From: Bacteroidales bacterium
GTDB lineage: Bacteria; Bacteroidota; Bacteroidia; Bacteroidales; Prolixibacteraceae
NCBI GenBank assembly: GCA_012729335.1
Contig: JAAYDJ010000014.1
Span: 1-41,281 of the forward strand
DNA length: 41,281 bases
Reading direction: 5' to 3'
The notes under the pieces were generated by a model. That model did no database searches. It was not told the DNA's origin and worked only from the letters and a program-made list of their open reading frames with translations. Made by a program: the position numbers and the translations under genes. Of this stretch, positions 1-8,956 are shown in pieces (position 1 is the first letter of the stretch; each line of letters starts with the position of its first letter).

Positions 1-415
1 AATAGTAGAGAGTACCGGCGACGTTGGACTGTGGGGTATATGTATTTGTCTGTGCTCCGTTTGCCGATCCCAGGGAAGTTCCACCGGAGGTGGATGCATT
101 GGTGTTGCTGTACCACTGGTAGGAGAGTCCTACGCCGTTGGTGGTTACGGAGATGGCAGAGAAGGGCTGGTTGATACAAACGGTTTGACCGGTGAGAGAT
201 TCCGAGGTAATGGCAGTGGCCGGATTGGTTACAAAAGCGCCGGAAACGTTACTGGTGACGGTGCCGCAGGTTCCGGTGACAATGCAGTAATAGTAGAGAG
301 TGCCGGCGACGTTGGACTGTGGGGTATAGGAATTTGTCTGTGCTCCGTTTGCAGATCCCAGGGAAGTTCCACCGGAGGTGGATGCAGAGGTGTTGCTATA
401 CCACTGATATGATAT
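1..415 (-). repeat. Tandem coding repeat, 288-bp period
   Basis: Bases 1-130 recur almost unchanged from 289 onward, for example aatagtagagagt at 1 and again at 289. The period is 288 bp, equal to 96 codons, so the repeat is in frame and encodes successive Ig-like modules. The near identity at DNA level suggests recent duplication or recombination. The array may continue beyond the left edge. Confidence 0.85.
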
Positions 416-1867
416 TCCGGTTCCGGATGCAGATATGGTAAGGGAAGTAAAGGATTGGTTCAAACACTTGGTCTGGGGGGTAGTGGAAGGATGTAAGGAG
501 ATTACCGGAGGTGTGCAAGCTGGATTTACAGTAATAGTAAAAGTCTGAGGAGAGCCCCCGCAAGATCCATTACTTGGCGTGACTGTAATAGTGCTGGTTT
601 GAGGAGTACTCACATCAGCTGCAGTAAATGAAATATTACCTGTACCGCTAGGGCTCAGTCCGATTGCAGTATTGCTGTTGGTCCAGGAGAACTGAGTAGC
701 ATTGGTCCCAGTAAAGATTACAGATACTAGTTCACCTCCAGATTTTGTCAAATCTGTAGGATCATCAACTGTAACTATAGGAATTCCACTGACTGTTATA
801 TCATCAGCATAGTAATCTTCGGAATTGTTGAAAAAGATAATCCTAAGCTGTAATGTTGAGCCGGAAAGACCAGTTTGTCTGGCTACTGCATTTGTGAAAT
901 CGTTGTAAATGATCCCGTTGGTAGTAAAGTTAGTCCAACTCCCTCCATTTAGACTATATTGTACCTGGACATAGTCGTCAGATTCACAATCAGATTCTTC
1001 AAATAGTTGTACTTCAATCTCAACGTCCGAATATCCTCCAATTTCAATAGGATCAGATGCTTCAATATACCATTGCGTTCTGTCAGAATATGGTTCTGTT
1101 GTATGATATCCATTAAGTCTGGAGTTATAAACATATACTCCATTATCATCCCAATCATAACCGTCGGTACTCCAGGAGGTCAATCCGGTTGGTGTTCCAC
1201 TTCCGGATGTGGAGAAATTATTGTAACTAAAAGATTCAGACCAAATGAGAGTGGAAGCACAGGGTGCCCAGATGTCTTTTGTCCCACTAATAGTAACATC
1301 ATCCAGAATCAAATAGTCTCCACTGGTTACAATTGATACTATTCTTAGCCTTATTGCATTTTGGTTATCAAATGAAGCTGGCAGGTCAACAGTGACAGTT
1401 GCACATGCGCTGGTGGTTGCGGGATTGTCTGTTTTTTGAAATTCATATATGCCGTCATTATTTGAATCACCCTGAATAATCCATCTCCCTCTGTGGGTTC
1501 CATAGGAGGTGGAGTATCTTTGTTGCCAGGAAACTGAAATAGTTGAAAATCCAGTTGTTGACAAATTAATCTGCAGGTAATCATTGCTTCCATTACAATA
1601 GAGGTAATCAGATCCTTCACAGACAGGCCAGCCATCTCCATAGTTAAGACCATTCTGGTTGGCAGTCGGGGTTCCATTCACATTATCATTGTCAACAATC
1701 AAATTGTCATTTAATCCAAAATGTGCCATAGTAGTTTGGCTTGTTGCATTCTCAGGCCAAATGGTGATGACAATAAGAACAAGGAGGATCAGAGACGAAC
1801 GTAGGCGTATACTTAAGTTTGGATTTATTGTTTTGGGTAATATGTTTGTCGAGGTATAATTTTTCAT
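1..1867 (-). CDS. Large Ig-like/PKD-type cell-surface protein, C-terminus outside the window
   Basis: The reading frame is open from an ATG at 1867 to the left edge (622 codons), so only the N-terminal part is seen. A positively charged start is followed by a hydrophobic stretch (residues about 28-37, LILLVLIVITI) and then ATSQ, which fits a signal peptide. Next come two jelly-roll or MAM-like modules, each ending in a motif of the type LILDDVTISG or YYADDITVSG, then a PKD-like module with a Cys-Gly-Gly segment. Last are tandem Ig-like modules with the motif YQWYSNT and a 96-residue period. This layout is typical of secreted adhesin or gliding-type proteins of Bacteroidota, which usually end in a type IX secretion signal; that end is not visible here. 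The exact ligand cannot be inferred. No good Shine-Dalgarno is present, which is normal for the phylum. Confidence 0.85.
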   Translation of the reverse strand, partial: MKNYTSTNILPKTINPNLSIRLRSSLILLVLIVITIWPENATSQTTMAHFGLNDNLIVDNDNVNGTPTANQNGLNYGDGWPVCEGSDYLYCNGSNDYLQINLSTTGFSTISVSWQQRYSTSYGTHRGRWIIQGDSNNDGIYEFQKTDNPATTSACATVTVDLPASFDNQNAIRLRIVSIVTSGDYLILDDVTISGTKDIWAPCASTLIWSESFSYNNFSTSGSGTPTGLTSWSTDGYDWDDNGVYVYNSRLNGYHTTEPYSDRTQWYIEASDPIEIGGYSDVEIEVQLFEESDCESDDYVQVQYSLNGGSWTNFTTNGIIYNDFTNAVARQTGLSGSTLQLRIIFFNNSEDYYADDITVSGIPIVTVDDPTDLTKSGGELVSVIFTGTNATQFSWTNSNTAIGLSPSGTGNISFTAADVSTPQTSTITVTPSNGSCGGSPQTFTITVNPACTPPVISLHPSTTPQTKCLNQSFTSLTISASGTGISYQWYSNTSASTSGGTSLGSANGAQTNSYTPQSNVAGTLYYYCIVTGTCGTVTSNVSGAFVTNPATAITSESLTGQTVCINQPFSAISVTTNGVGLSYQWYSNTNASTSGGTSLGSANGAQTNTYTPQSNVAGTLYY

Positions 1868-2205
1868 AGGATTTGATTTCTTAGTCACCTATTTTTTTTA
1901 AAAAAAGGTAGTTTCAGTCCTTGAACAAGTTGTCCGGTGGTTGAAAGTCCTTATATTATCTTCAGAACGGATCTTCCTGTGACCCCAAAACCATGACACT
2001 TTATAAAATCAATAAATGCAACTGTATATAAATTACACAATTACAAATACTTACAAAGCGGTTAGCATGGTCACATTGCACTTCTAAATTAGGTGAAATT
2101 TCGCAGATATGAAAGAAAAAAGATAAAAAAGTTTTCTGCTAAGAATCTGACCCACAAATTGAATGGCATCAGCTAAGCTGTCAGGTCAGGTAAAGGGAGG
2201 GAATG
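1868..2205. other. AT-rich intergenic stretch
   Basis: No gene is supported here. It separates two minus-strand surface-protein genes and should hold the promoter of the left one. On the minus strand a near-match to the -7 element (GTAAGTATTTG, around 2046-2056) is visible, but the -33 partner is weak, so no promoter is called. No convincing terminator hairpin for the right-hand gene was found. Confidence 0.5.
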
Positions 2206-5200
2206 TCAAGGGTTATTCAGAAATTTGTAGACAATATTGGATTTTCGGGTTGAGATCCGAACCATTAAAAGCCCATGTTTCTGGCGGGGAAGGGGGAGAT
2301 GCAAGGGATTCATTTGGGATCGGGGCAGCAATGAATCTCCCGTAGTGAAAAGTGAACTTGTGTTATTCTCAACCGCGGGAGGATTCATGGGGATATGCCT
2401 GGTGATATTTATTGACGATATATCGTTCACAAATGGATAGGTTTTTATTGCCACGAGCATTTTTGGTGAAGACATCTTAGCCATGGTTTCTGAATTGAGC
2501 TCTCCGGAGGCTGATGGTACCGGGGTAATTGTAAATGAGTTAATTGGACCTGAATCAAGTATCCTGCCGGAAAGGTCTATGATTTCGAAATGGGCTGGGG
2601 TATCCACATCTCCAAATAACAAAAGTTCATTTCCTTTGGCTACGATGCGAAGTTCAGGAGTTGGTGATGTATAGTGGGCTTGCACCCTGTTGTTGACGGC
2701 GGTCAGGGTAGGTAGGTCCCCGGGAGGCAGACCGTTCGGGGAAAAGTGAAGGAAGTACCTGCCTGTCCCGGAGGTGTTGGCGGGCAAAACTGCAGTGTAG
2801 GTATCTTTTTGCAGATCAGTGAAAATTCCCAGCGCCCGGTCTTCCAGGAAAAAGGTGCCTATACCGGACTCCACGGATGAGATTCCAATGGGTTCATAAG
2901 CCCCAAAACCAGAATAACTCTTTACGGAACTAACTGGACACACACTTCTGGCCCCAAATTTTCCACTAGCCGAAGAATTACCAGTGCTTTCCTGACACGG
3001 AACAGGCCCGGGGAGTCTGATTTCTGCGGTAAGGGTCAGCGGGCCACCCTTGTGGCTGTTCACGCCGATGGGGATGGCGTGAATAGCCGAATTATAGCTG
3101 CTTCCGTCGGACATATACTGACCCCCTATGCCTTTACCCCAAAGGGCTTCGTCGCATCCTATCTCATCATATATAACCTGTTTGCCTCCTTCCATATAAG
3201 TCAGGGGCAGGGCCTGGCGGGCAAACCAGTTGCCGTTGTCCTCGACCAGGGAGGTGAAAATTTCCGGATCGTGGCCGTTGCTCATCAGTCCGATGTCATA
3301 TCCGGGATCCAAACCGTTAGTCATCGACTCATGGAACACCACCAGGGTGGAGGCTTCGCGCGAGCCTGAGCGGACGAACAGTCGGATCCCCGGCCAGGCA
3401 GGCGACTGTCCAGCATTTGGGGGACTGGTATTTGGAGCCGACTCTGATGATTTCCCGGGATGGGTCAGTGCCGACTTATGTGCGGCTTTCGCGTGGAGCG
3501 TATATGGGGGTGGCTTGGATGCCTGGGAAAGGTCAATGGATGTAGGTGTCTCAGCGGATTTCAGGGGCAGGTTAAAGGCGTGCACCTGCATTTCAGGGGT
3601 GAAGTGAAATACCGAAGAATTATTCATCGCCAGGATGAAGAATCCCTGTCCGGGTGGCACAGCCCCCATGGCGGCACCGGCCACCGGCTCATCCCACCCA
3701 CCGGTATTGTGACCGATAAAGCGGTATGCATCGGTCTCCCCGTCATAGACATACACCGCCTGGTAGTTGGGATCGAAGGCCCCGCCGTTCACCTCCAGAA
3801 ACTCATCGCCGAAAGTCAGGTCGTCACTCCCCTCCAGAGGGTCGGCGATCAGCAGGGCCGCATTAAAGGGATTCCCCAGGAGGTTCCACCCCCCGCCACC
3901 CCAGTTCTCATAAGCCGTTCTTCCGGGTGCCCTGAGGCGGTGATCATAATCGTCGCGGGTCGCCGTGGGGCCCACCATGTCGGCGTAAGGGGAAGTGGCG
4001 GCCACCGTGACCCCCGACACCGGCCAGCCACGGAATGAAAAGAGTCCGTCGTTGAAGAGCCCGGGATTCTGGGCGAGATTATAACCTCTTCCGGGAGTAA
4101 AAACTGCACCGGGAGAGGCCGTCAGCTCCTGCCAGTCACCCAGGGGCTCCTCCCAATGCCACACCCCTGTGACCTTGGACGCCACTGGCATGCCGCAGCT
4201 GTTTCCGGCGATAAAACCGGCGATGGTCTCTCCGGAAACGGGAGGCGAAAAGTAGTGGCAGTCGCCGCATTCCGGCGGACTGCGCAGCTGCACCTGGTGG
4301 GTCACCTTTCCGGAGAAGCTCCCCGGAACGATGAGTGACCCCGCCGAGGCTGAGGTGGCCCGGATAGTAAAATCATCGGCCGTGCCCGTGTTGGTCAGGA
4401 CCACCCCGGGCAGCACCGTCACCCCACCACCGGCTTCCACGGTCACCTGATCCACCGGGAGGTCCTGGCCTACCGTGACCTGATGGCCCTCCCTGATGGT
4501 GATGGTAAGCATGGCCGCCGTGGGGTAGGTCCAGGCGGTGCCTCCCCAGGTGAATCCGTCGGCGCTGGTTTCCCAGATGGTGGGATTGTGCCACGCTCCG
4601 GAAGCGATGGTCCGGTAGTGGCGTGCCAGGCAATCCGTCACCGGAAGGAAGCAGGGAGCGCTGGTGACATTTCCGCAGGAGAGCGCTTCGGTGTCGGTAG
4701 CCACCAGCCGGTACCAGCGGTCAGCGGTCGCCACTGGCGGCTGGTATTCGAGTGCGCAGGCCTCCGGAATGTCGCTCCAGATCGTGCCGTCGGAACTCTC
4801 CTGCCATTGGCAGAGGAAGGTGCCCGAACCTCCGGAGGCGGGAGTGGCGACCAACGGCGGGGAGGACAGGCCCAGACAGGCCATGCCCGGAGCCGTCACC
4901 ACCGGGGCCTCGGGAGCGGAGTAAAAGGTCACCACCCTGATGCGGCTGTCACTCGAAACGTTGCAGTCGGCACCGGTGGCATGGAAGATGAGGTGCACCT
5001 TATATTGTCCCGATTCCGCAGGGGTGGGGTGGGTGAAGGTGAGGACCGGCCCCTGTGATCCGGAAATGACGGCATTGTCGGAGAGGTCGCTCCACACGCC
5101 CGGACTTGCGTACTTCTTCCATTGGTAAGCCACGGGAGGTGTTCCGGAGGTAAAGACCGTATAGGAGAAAACGGTTGCCCCGCAGAGGATGACGTTGGTT

Positions 5201-5994
5201 TTGGAGGGCAGGGCGACAGAGGGGAGGATGTCGGTGATTTCATTGACGGTGAGAAAGGCGTCGCTGGAGGTGACGCTTCCTGAGGGGTCGGTGATGACCA
5301 CGCGGTAGCGGCTTCCTCCGGGGTTCTCAAAACCTCCCACATTGTCGATGCGCAGGGTGCCCGGCGTGGGGTAGGAGATGTTGGGAGCCCCGGCGGGGAG
5401 GTCAGAGAAGTCAGGCTCCGCGGGCCGTATCCGCTGCCAGGTATAGGTGATAGGGTCGGTGCCCCCGCTGATGACTACCTTGAAGGAGACCACATGGTCT
5501 TCGCAGTCTATCACGTCGGTGGGGTGGGTGACGATGACCAGTGCCTGGGGCATAGTGAGCGGCAACGGTTCATTTTGCGACAGCTTTATTGCTTCGGGCA
5601 GGGCGTGGGTGCCCCGTATGACCATGGTCGAAGGCCAGGCTGGGGCAGATGGAATACCCTGGTACCCTCTGGAGGTGTATCGCCCGGAAGTGGGATGCCC
5701 GGATGCAGGTGTTCCGGAATGGGCTCCTCCTGTGTCCGCGTTCGCGGGAGCGATTCTCCCGGTCCAAAGTGCTCCGGAGAGGCTCTCTCCTGGCAGGGAA
5801 TACCCGGCAAAAAGTGCTCCGGAGAGGCTCCCGGCGGAAAAGATATTTCCGGCGCATGGACTTGCGGGGCAGAGGACTCCCATGGTCAGGGCGAGACACG
5901 GCAGAAACCGGGCGCCGTGAAGCCCTTTCCGGAGGAGGCCGCTGAACCAGTCAACGCAAGATATCCTTCCGCGTGGTAAAGCATAGCTTTGCAT
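2206..5994 (-). CDS. Secreted multidomain surface protein with type IX-like C-terminal sorting domain
   Basis: A protein of about 1262 residues. The ATG at 5994 is chosen because the hydrophobic signal segment (FLPCLALTMGVLC) follows it within 50 residues; an ATG at 6051 would only add a polar extension. After the signal comes a Gly/Ser/Ala/Leu-rich segment with an exact 15-residue repeat (SLSGALFAGYSLPGE, then SLSGALWTG). Three Ig/PKD-like modules with YTWQR, YQWKK and CQWQES motifs follow, then a long region typical of Bacteroidota extracellular proteins. Near the end, FEIIDLSGRILDSG and GLLMVRISTRKSNIVYKFL match the two halves of a Por/type IX sorting domain, but 76 residues lie between them. 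The likely role is a surface-attached or secreted structural or adhesive protein; no catalytic motif was recognised. Confidence 0.8.
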   Translation of the reverse strand: MQSYALPRGRISCVDWFSGLLRKGLHGARFLPCLALTMGVLCPASPCAGNIFSAGSLSGALFAGYSLPGESLSGALWTGRIAPANADTGGAHSGTPASGHPTSGRYTSRGYQGIPSAPAWPSTMVIRGTHALPEAIKLSQNEPLPLTMPQALVIVTHPTDVIDCEDHVVSFKVVISGGTDPITYTWQRIRPAEPDFSDLPAGAPNISYPTPGTLRIDNVGGFENPGGSRYRVVITDPSGSVTSSDAFLTVNEITDILPSVALPSKTNVILCGATVFSYTVFTSGTPPVAYQWKKYASPGVWSDLSDNAVISGSQGPVLTFTHPTPAESGQYKVHLIFHATGADCNVSSDSRIRVVTFYSAPEAPVVTAPGMACLGLSSPPLVATPASGGSGTFLCQWQESSDGTIWSDIPEACALEYQPPVATADRWYRLVATDTEALSCGNVTSAPCFLPVTDCLARHYRTIASGAWHNPTIWETSADGFTWGGTAWTYPTAAMLTITIREGHQVTVGQDLPVDQVTVEAGGGVTVLPGVVLTNTGTADDFTIRATSASAGSLIVPGSFSGKVTHQVQLRSPPECGDCHYFSPPVSGETIAGFIAGNSCGMPVASKVTGVWHWEEPLGDWQELTASPGAVFTPGRGYNLAQNPGLFNDGLFSFRGWPVSGVTVAATSPYADMVGPTATRDDYDHRLRAPGRTAYENWGGGGWNLLGNPFNAALLIADPLEGSDDLTFGDEFLEVNGGAFDPNYQAVYVYDGETDAYRFIGHNTGGWDEPVAGAAMGAVPPGQGFFILAMNNSSVFHFTPEMQVHAFNLPLKSAETPTSIDLSQASKPPPYTLHAKAAHKSALTHPGKSSESAPNTSPPNAGQSPAWPGIRLFVRSGSREASTLVVFHESMTNGLDPGYDIGLMSNGHDPEIFTSLVEDNGNWFARQALPLTYMEGGKQVIYDEIGCDEALWGKGIGGQYMSDGSSYNSAIHAIPIGVNSHKGGPLTLTAEIRLPGPVPCQESTGNSSASGKFGARSVCPVSSVKSYSGFGAYEPIGISSVESGIGTFFLEDRALGIFTDLQKDTYTAVLPANTSGTGRYFLHFSPNGLPPGDLPTLTAVNNRVQAHYTSPTPELRIVAKGNELLLFGDVDTPAHFEIIDLSGRILDSGPINSFTITPVPSASGELNSETMAKMSSPKMLVAIKTYPFVNDISSINITRHIPMNPPAVENNTSSLFTTGDSLLPRSQMNPLHLPLPRQKHGLLMVRISTRKSNIVYKFLNNP
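5766..5830 (-). repeat. Two 20-bp perfect direct repeats inside the coding region
   Basis: The 20 bases at 5766-5785 recur exactly at 5811-5830. The 45-bp offset keeps frame, giving a 15-residue repeat at protein level in the linker just after the signal peptide. Confidence 0.85.
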
Positions 5995-6347
5995 CGTGCA
6001 ACTGGATCGTCCGGGCATTCCTGCCCGGGGCCAACAAAACCTATCATACACACCCCCGGAAGGGAAGCCGGCAGATGCTCATGCCGCAGTTCTCTTCCGG
6101 GGTGAAGAAAGAGGTCATGGTGGTTGTGAAATCCGTCGGATGTGGGGGTGCCCCGCGATGCATGGCCCTGATGCAGAGACCTTCAGGCGGGAAAGTAGCT
6201 TGTTGTCCTGTCTGTTTTCTGCCTTCCGGAACAAGGAAAACAACCCTTCAATTTACGAAATTCCGGGGAATGAGAGATAAAAGGAAGTGTGAAAATTAGT
6301 GAAAATTTGAAGCGCCTCCGTGTCTGATTTACAGGGCGAGGGGATAG
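5995..6347. other. Region upstream of the surface-protein gene
   Basis: No gene is supported. The right part is AT-rich and should carry the leftward promoter, but no clear TAnnTTTG with a spaced TTG could be assigned. Confidence 0.4.
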
Positions 6348-6428
6348 CTGGTATTCCGGCCTTGTCCGGAAACGGAAAGAGCCTCAATCTATGTCAGATA
6401 TTGCAAATCGCGGGTAGCGGTGCTTTTA
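6348..6428 (-). pseudogene. Relic of a Fic-type protein C-terminus (copy A)
   Basis: On the minus strand the frame reads FKSTATRDLQYLT, a stop codon, then IEALSVSGQGRN. This resembles the winged-helix tail of Fic/Doc family proteins (pattern TATRDLQ...L...G.GR...Y.L). Only about 27 residues remain and the frame carries an in-frame stop, so it is a gene fragment. The same stop occurs in copy B at 7917-8006. Identification as Fic rests on the short tail motif and is moderate. Confidence 0.5.
6350..6405. repeat. 56-bp perfect direct repeat, left copy
   Basis: Bases 6350-6405 are identical to 7945-8000, in the same orientation. Together the copies bracket the ATPase gene at 6444-7736. The repeated segment is part of a Fic-like relic. 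Confidence 0.9.
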
Positions 6429-6443
6429 AAACATATTCCCGTC

Positions 6444-7736
6444 TCAGATACAGAAAGAGGCATACAGCGGGACTGATTTGATTCTGTTTTCGAATCCGAA
6501 GTTCTTTTCTGAAACCCGGATCGATAAGGGTGGTTTGTAACGGGTGACAAACTGTTGCAGACTTTTGGAACGAGCGTGTTCTGATGATTTGACCTCAATG
6601 GGAATAACCTCTCCCTTGTGGTTCTGGATGACAAAGTCAACTTCTGCCTTTCCCTGCGATTCCCAGTAGCAAGGTGCATACCCTCCCGAGGTAAGCACAT
6701 TTGCCACGGAATTTTCAGCCAGAATTCCCTTGACAGACTGCCATGCGTGAGATTCATTCAGAATCACTGCGGGAGGAATTCCATATTTTGAACAGAGCAA
6801 TCCCGTATCTGCCAGGTATATCTTAAAAGATGAATCATCGGCATACAGTTTTAGCGGAGCCAGGCCCTGACTGATCTTCACGCATTTATTGACAGTTGCT
6901 GAAGCCACCAGCCATTCCAATGCAGAGGCATACATGGTTGCCCGGGCACCTGTTCGGATCGTTTTATACTGAAACTTTTTGTTTTCCTTTGCCAGTTGTG
7001 CGGGAATGCTGTTGTAAGCAGCTAAAATCCGGACGGTTTCAGCGGGTTCGGCATATTTTGCCATGTCGGCCACATGGGCATCGGTAATGTTTTTCTGTAG
7101 TGCCACCACCAGGTTATAATCACCAGATTCAACATATTCGCCGACGACCTGCGGCATGCCTCCGACTCCCGTGAACTTCCGGTATTCATCCATAAAGGTA
7201 TCATGGAGGTTACAAAAAGTATCTGTAGAATAACATTCCCGGATCAATGAAACCGCTTCATCTTTTTTCTGTGCCCTCAGAAATTCTTCCATATCCATCG
7301 GAAACATCGTCATCAGTTCGACTTTACCCACAGGAAAGGAATAATGGCTCCGTTTTATGGCAATACCCAGCAGACTGCCTGCCGCAACCACACAATATTG
7401 GGAAGCTTCTTCGGCAAAATACTTCAGGGAGGTAAGGGCGCGTTCGCAAGTCTGTATTTCGTCAAAAACGATAAGCGTGTCTTCCGGAACAACCGGAACA
7501 GCAGAGTAGGCCGACAGTTCCCTGATGATCCGGGAAGGAGTAAGGTTCCTGTCAAATATCCGGTGCAATTCCGTGCTGCTCTCGAAGTTGAAATAGGCAA
7601 TGTGTTTAAAATAATTCTTACCGAATTTCAGGAGGCTGTAAGTTTTCCCGACCTGGCGGGCGCCCTGCAGAACCAGGGGAAGCCGGTTCTTCCTGTTTTT
7701 CCACTCCAGCAGCTTTTTTTCAACTTTACGTTCCAT
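6444..7736 (-). CDS. AAA ATPase with C-terminal DUF4143-type nuclease-like domain
   Basis: A protein of 430 residues with an intact P-loop GARQVGKT (25-32), Walker B TLIVFDEIQ (87-95) and a sensor-like VVAAGSLLG. The C-terminus holds EVDFVIQ (E365, D367) followed by IPIEVKSS (E381, K383), the spacing expected of a PD-(D/E)XK nuclease-like fold. This is the AAA_14 plus DUF4143 architecture, very common in Bacteroidota and archaea; its cellular role is not established. The gene stands alone, is bracketed by a 56-bp direct repeat and faces away from the yoeB operon. A -7-like TATATTTA lies on the minus strand at 7776-7783, about 40 bp before the start, without a clear -33 partner. All core motifs are intact, unlike the neighbouring relics. 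Confidence 0.9.
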   Translation of the reverse strand: MERKVEKKLLEWKNRKNRLPLVLQGARQVGKTYSLLKFGKNYFKHIAYFNFESSTELHRIFDRNLTPSRIIRELSAYSAVPVVPEDTLIVFDEIQTCERALTSLKYFAEEASQYCVVAAGSLLGIAIKRSHYSFPVGKVELMTMFPMDMEEFLRAQKKDEAVSLIRECYSTDTFCNLHDTFMDEYRKFTGVGGMPQVVGEYVESGDYNLVVALQKNITDAHVADMAKYAEPAETVRILAAYNSIPAQLAKENKKFQYKTIRTGARATMYASALEWLVASATVNKCVKISQGLAPLKLYADDSSFKIYLADTGLLCSKYGIPPAVILNESHAWQSVKGILAENSVANVLTSGGYAPCYWESQGKAEVDFVIQNHKGEVIPIEVKSSEHARSKSLQQFVTRYKPPLSIRVSEKNFGFENRIKSVPLYASFCI

Positions 7737-7916
7737 AAAATGTATTCTTATTTACATTATTGGTTCCAGAAAGTGTAAATATAATACATTTTTACGAACA
7801 TAAATAGAGTATGCTTAAAAAGTAATCGGTTCATGACGAAGTTTTTTTCCGTTTTCATGATAAACAGGTTCGCTCCGCTGAAGAGGATATCGTTGAGTAC
7901 CCGGTAATTCACCGGA
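7737..7916. other. Intergenic region between ATPase and Fic relic copy B
   Basis: No intact gene. The minus strand reads VLNDILFSGAN around 7870-7900, faintly like the YNILFKDAKSN sequence of the sugar-transferase-tail relics elsewhere in the island; this is too short to assign. The ATPase promoter should lie here. Confidence 0.35.
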
Positions 7917-8006
7917 AGCCTCTTTAACGAGCCAGTTGATACCGGGTATTCCGGCCTTGTCCGGAAACGGAAAGAGCCTCAATCTATGTCAGATATTGCA
8001 GATCGC
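7917..8006 (-). pseudogene. Relic of a Fic-type protein C-terminus with its 3' flank (copy B)
   Basis: It contains the right copy of the 56-bp direct repeat and the same in-frame stop as copy A, then continues into a 3' flank (gcctctttaacgagccagtt) that recurs at 10234, 11831 and 12662. The shared stop indicates that duplication came after inactivation. Confidence 0.5.
7945..8000. repeat. 56-bp perfect direct repeat, right copy
   Basis: Identical to 6350-6405. The copies lie 1595 bp apart and enclose one complete ATPase gene. Confidence 0.9.
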
Positions 8007-8139
8007 AGATTGCGGATGAGCAATTCGTTAAAAGTATGGCGGAAGTATAAAAGGCGGCGGGAGTAATGGTTTTAAGAATTTATCGGCCTCCAGGTTGTCC
8101 ACAATCCTCTGATCTTCCGATTAAGTAGAACACGAATGG

Positions 8140-8169
8140 TTGAATTTCGAAGATTATGACTTATTTTTG
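8140..8169 (+). promoter_or_regulatory. Bacteroidota-type promoter of the yoeB-type operon
   Basis: TTG at 8140-8142, a 19-bp spacer, and TATTTTTG at 8162-8169 (consensus TAnnTTTG). Transcription would begin around 8174, which places the earlier ATG at 8156 outside the mRNA and supports the ATG at 8186. Confidence 0.7.
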
Positions 8170-8185
8170 CAATAAAGAGGGCGAT

Positions 8186-8449
8186 ATGGAAACAACTATA
8201 AAAATATCAGCCAGAGAACTGAACCTCTCCTGGCTCAATAAAATAAAAACTTTATTTGAAGGGGTAGAGCAATTTGAAATTACGATCAGACCTGTTCCGG
8301 ATGCTTTGCCCATTGCTAAAGAAGACCAGGAATCCTATGTATCACGTATAAACAATGCCATTTTAAACCTGGAGACAGGGAAGGACACCATTACGCTTTC
8401 AAAGGATGAATACGACCAATTGGTTCTTAGGCTAAAGCAATTAAAATGA
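8186..8449 (+). CDS. Probable antitoxin partner of the YoeB-type toxin
   Basis: An 87-residue protein starting METTIKISARELN, chosen because the promoter's expected start site lies between the ATG at 8156 and this one. It overlaps the toxin gene by four bases (ATGA), the normal arrangement of a toxin-antitoxin operon. The N-terminus KISARELN could be a short beta strand for DNA binding, and the C-terminal half (LSKDEYDQLVLRLKQLK) is helical and charged, as expected for a toxin-binding tail. I do not recognise it as classical YefM/Phd, so the antitoxin call rests mainly on position and size. It probably represses its own promoter together with the toxin. Confidence 0.7.
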   Translation: METTIKISARELNLSWLNKIKTLFEGVEQFEITIRPVPDALPIAKEDQESYVSRINNAILNLETGKDTITLSKDEYDQLVLRLKQLK

Positions 8450-8706
8450 GGCAACTGGTTTTTGAGGGAGGTGCTTTCACCGATTTCACTGACTGGGCTC
8501 AACGGGATAAAAAGACGTTTCTGAAAATCCTTGAACTTGTCAAAGCAATTGAAAGAACTCCGTTTAATGGAGTGGGAAAACCAGAACCACTTAAGTTTAA
8601 CAAAAGTGGATATTGGTCTCGCAGAATCGATGATGAACACCGGTTGATTTATAAAGTGTATGAAGATACTATTCTGATAGCCAGTTGTAAAGGTCACTAT
8701 AAGTGA
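8446..8706 (+). CDS. yoeB: Txe/YoeB family ribosome-dependent mRNA interferase toxin
   Basis: An 86-residue protein. The motifs KPEPLKFNKSGYWSRRID, EHRLIYKV and the terminal CKGHYK are the hallmarks of the YoeB family: the Gly-Lys-Pro-Glu-Pro-Leu loop, the conserved Arg pair, Glu-His-Arg, and a C-terminal His-Tyr. YoeB enzymes bind the ribosomal A site and cleave mRNA during translation. Full length and intact catalytic residues suggest it is functional. It is translationally coupled to the upstream antitoxin gene by a four-base overlap. Confidence 0.92.
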   Translation: MRQLVFEGGAFTDFTDWAQRDKKTFLKILELVKAIERTPFNGVGKPEPLKFNKSGYWSRRIDDEHRLIYKVYEDTILIASCKGHYK

Positions 8707-8956
8707 TTCATATTTCCACAAGAGTCATTCAACCGGCCCTGCAAGTTGATAAACGAGGTGAACCGGCGTTTCCGGAATGCAAGCCTAATGAAAGTCGCAT
8801 GGTGCTCCGACCACATAAGGACATGTATATTTGCTCCATGCTACCAACAAGATTAATCTCCATGTTCCTCATCAGTATCGTTACAACAAGATGGTGCACG
8901 ACCCGGAAAATTGCCGGCAGATTTGTTTTTGTTTCTGAATTCATACCGCCCTCTCA
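8707..8956. other. Degenerate sequence, no gene supported
   Basis: Open frames here are short and without recognisable motifs. The stretch ends at the junction with an AbiEi relic and looks like decayed accessory DNA. Confidence 0.4.

Noticed and set aside
1-415. Repeats at the left edge as a CRISPR array
   Set aside because: The unit is 288 bp, in frame and without short repeat-spacer structure; it encodes Ig-like modules.
2163-2345. Small plus-strand frames at the end of the surface-protein gene
   Set aside because: They overlap certain coding sequence in antisense and show no family features.
8186-8449. YefM as the name for the antitoxin
   Set aside because: The Phd/YefM N-terminal pattern is not clear, so only the position supports the role.
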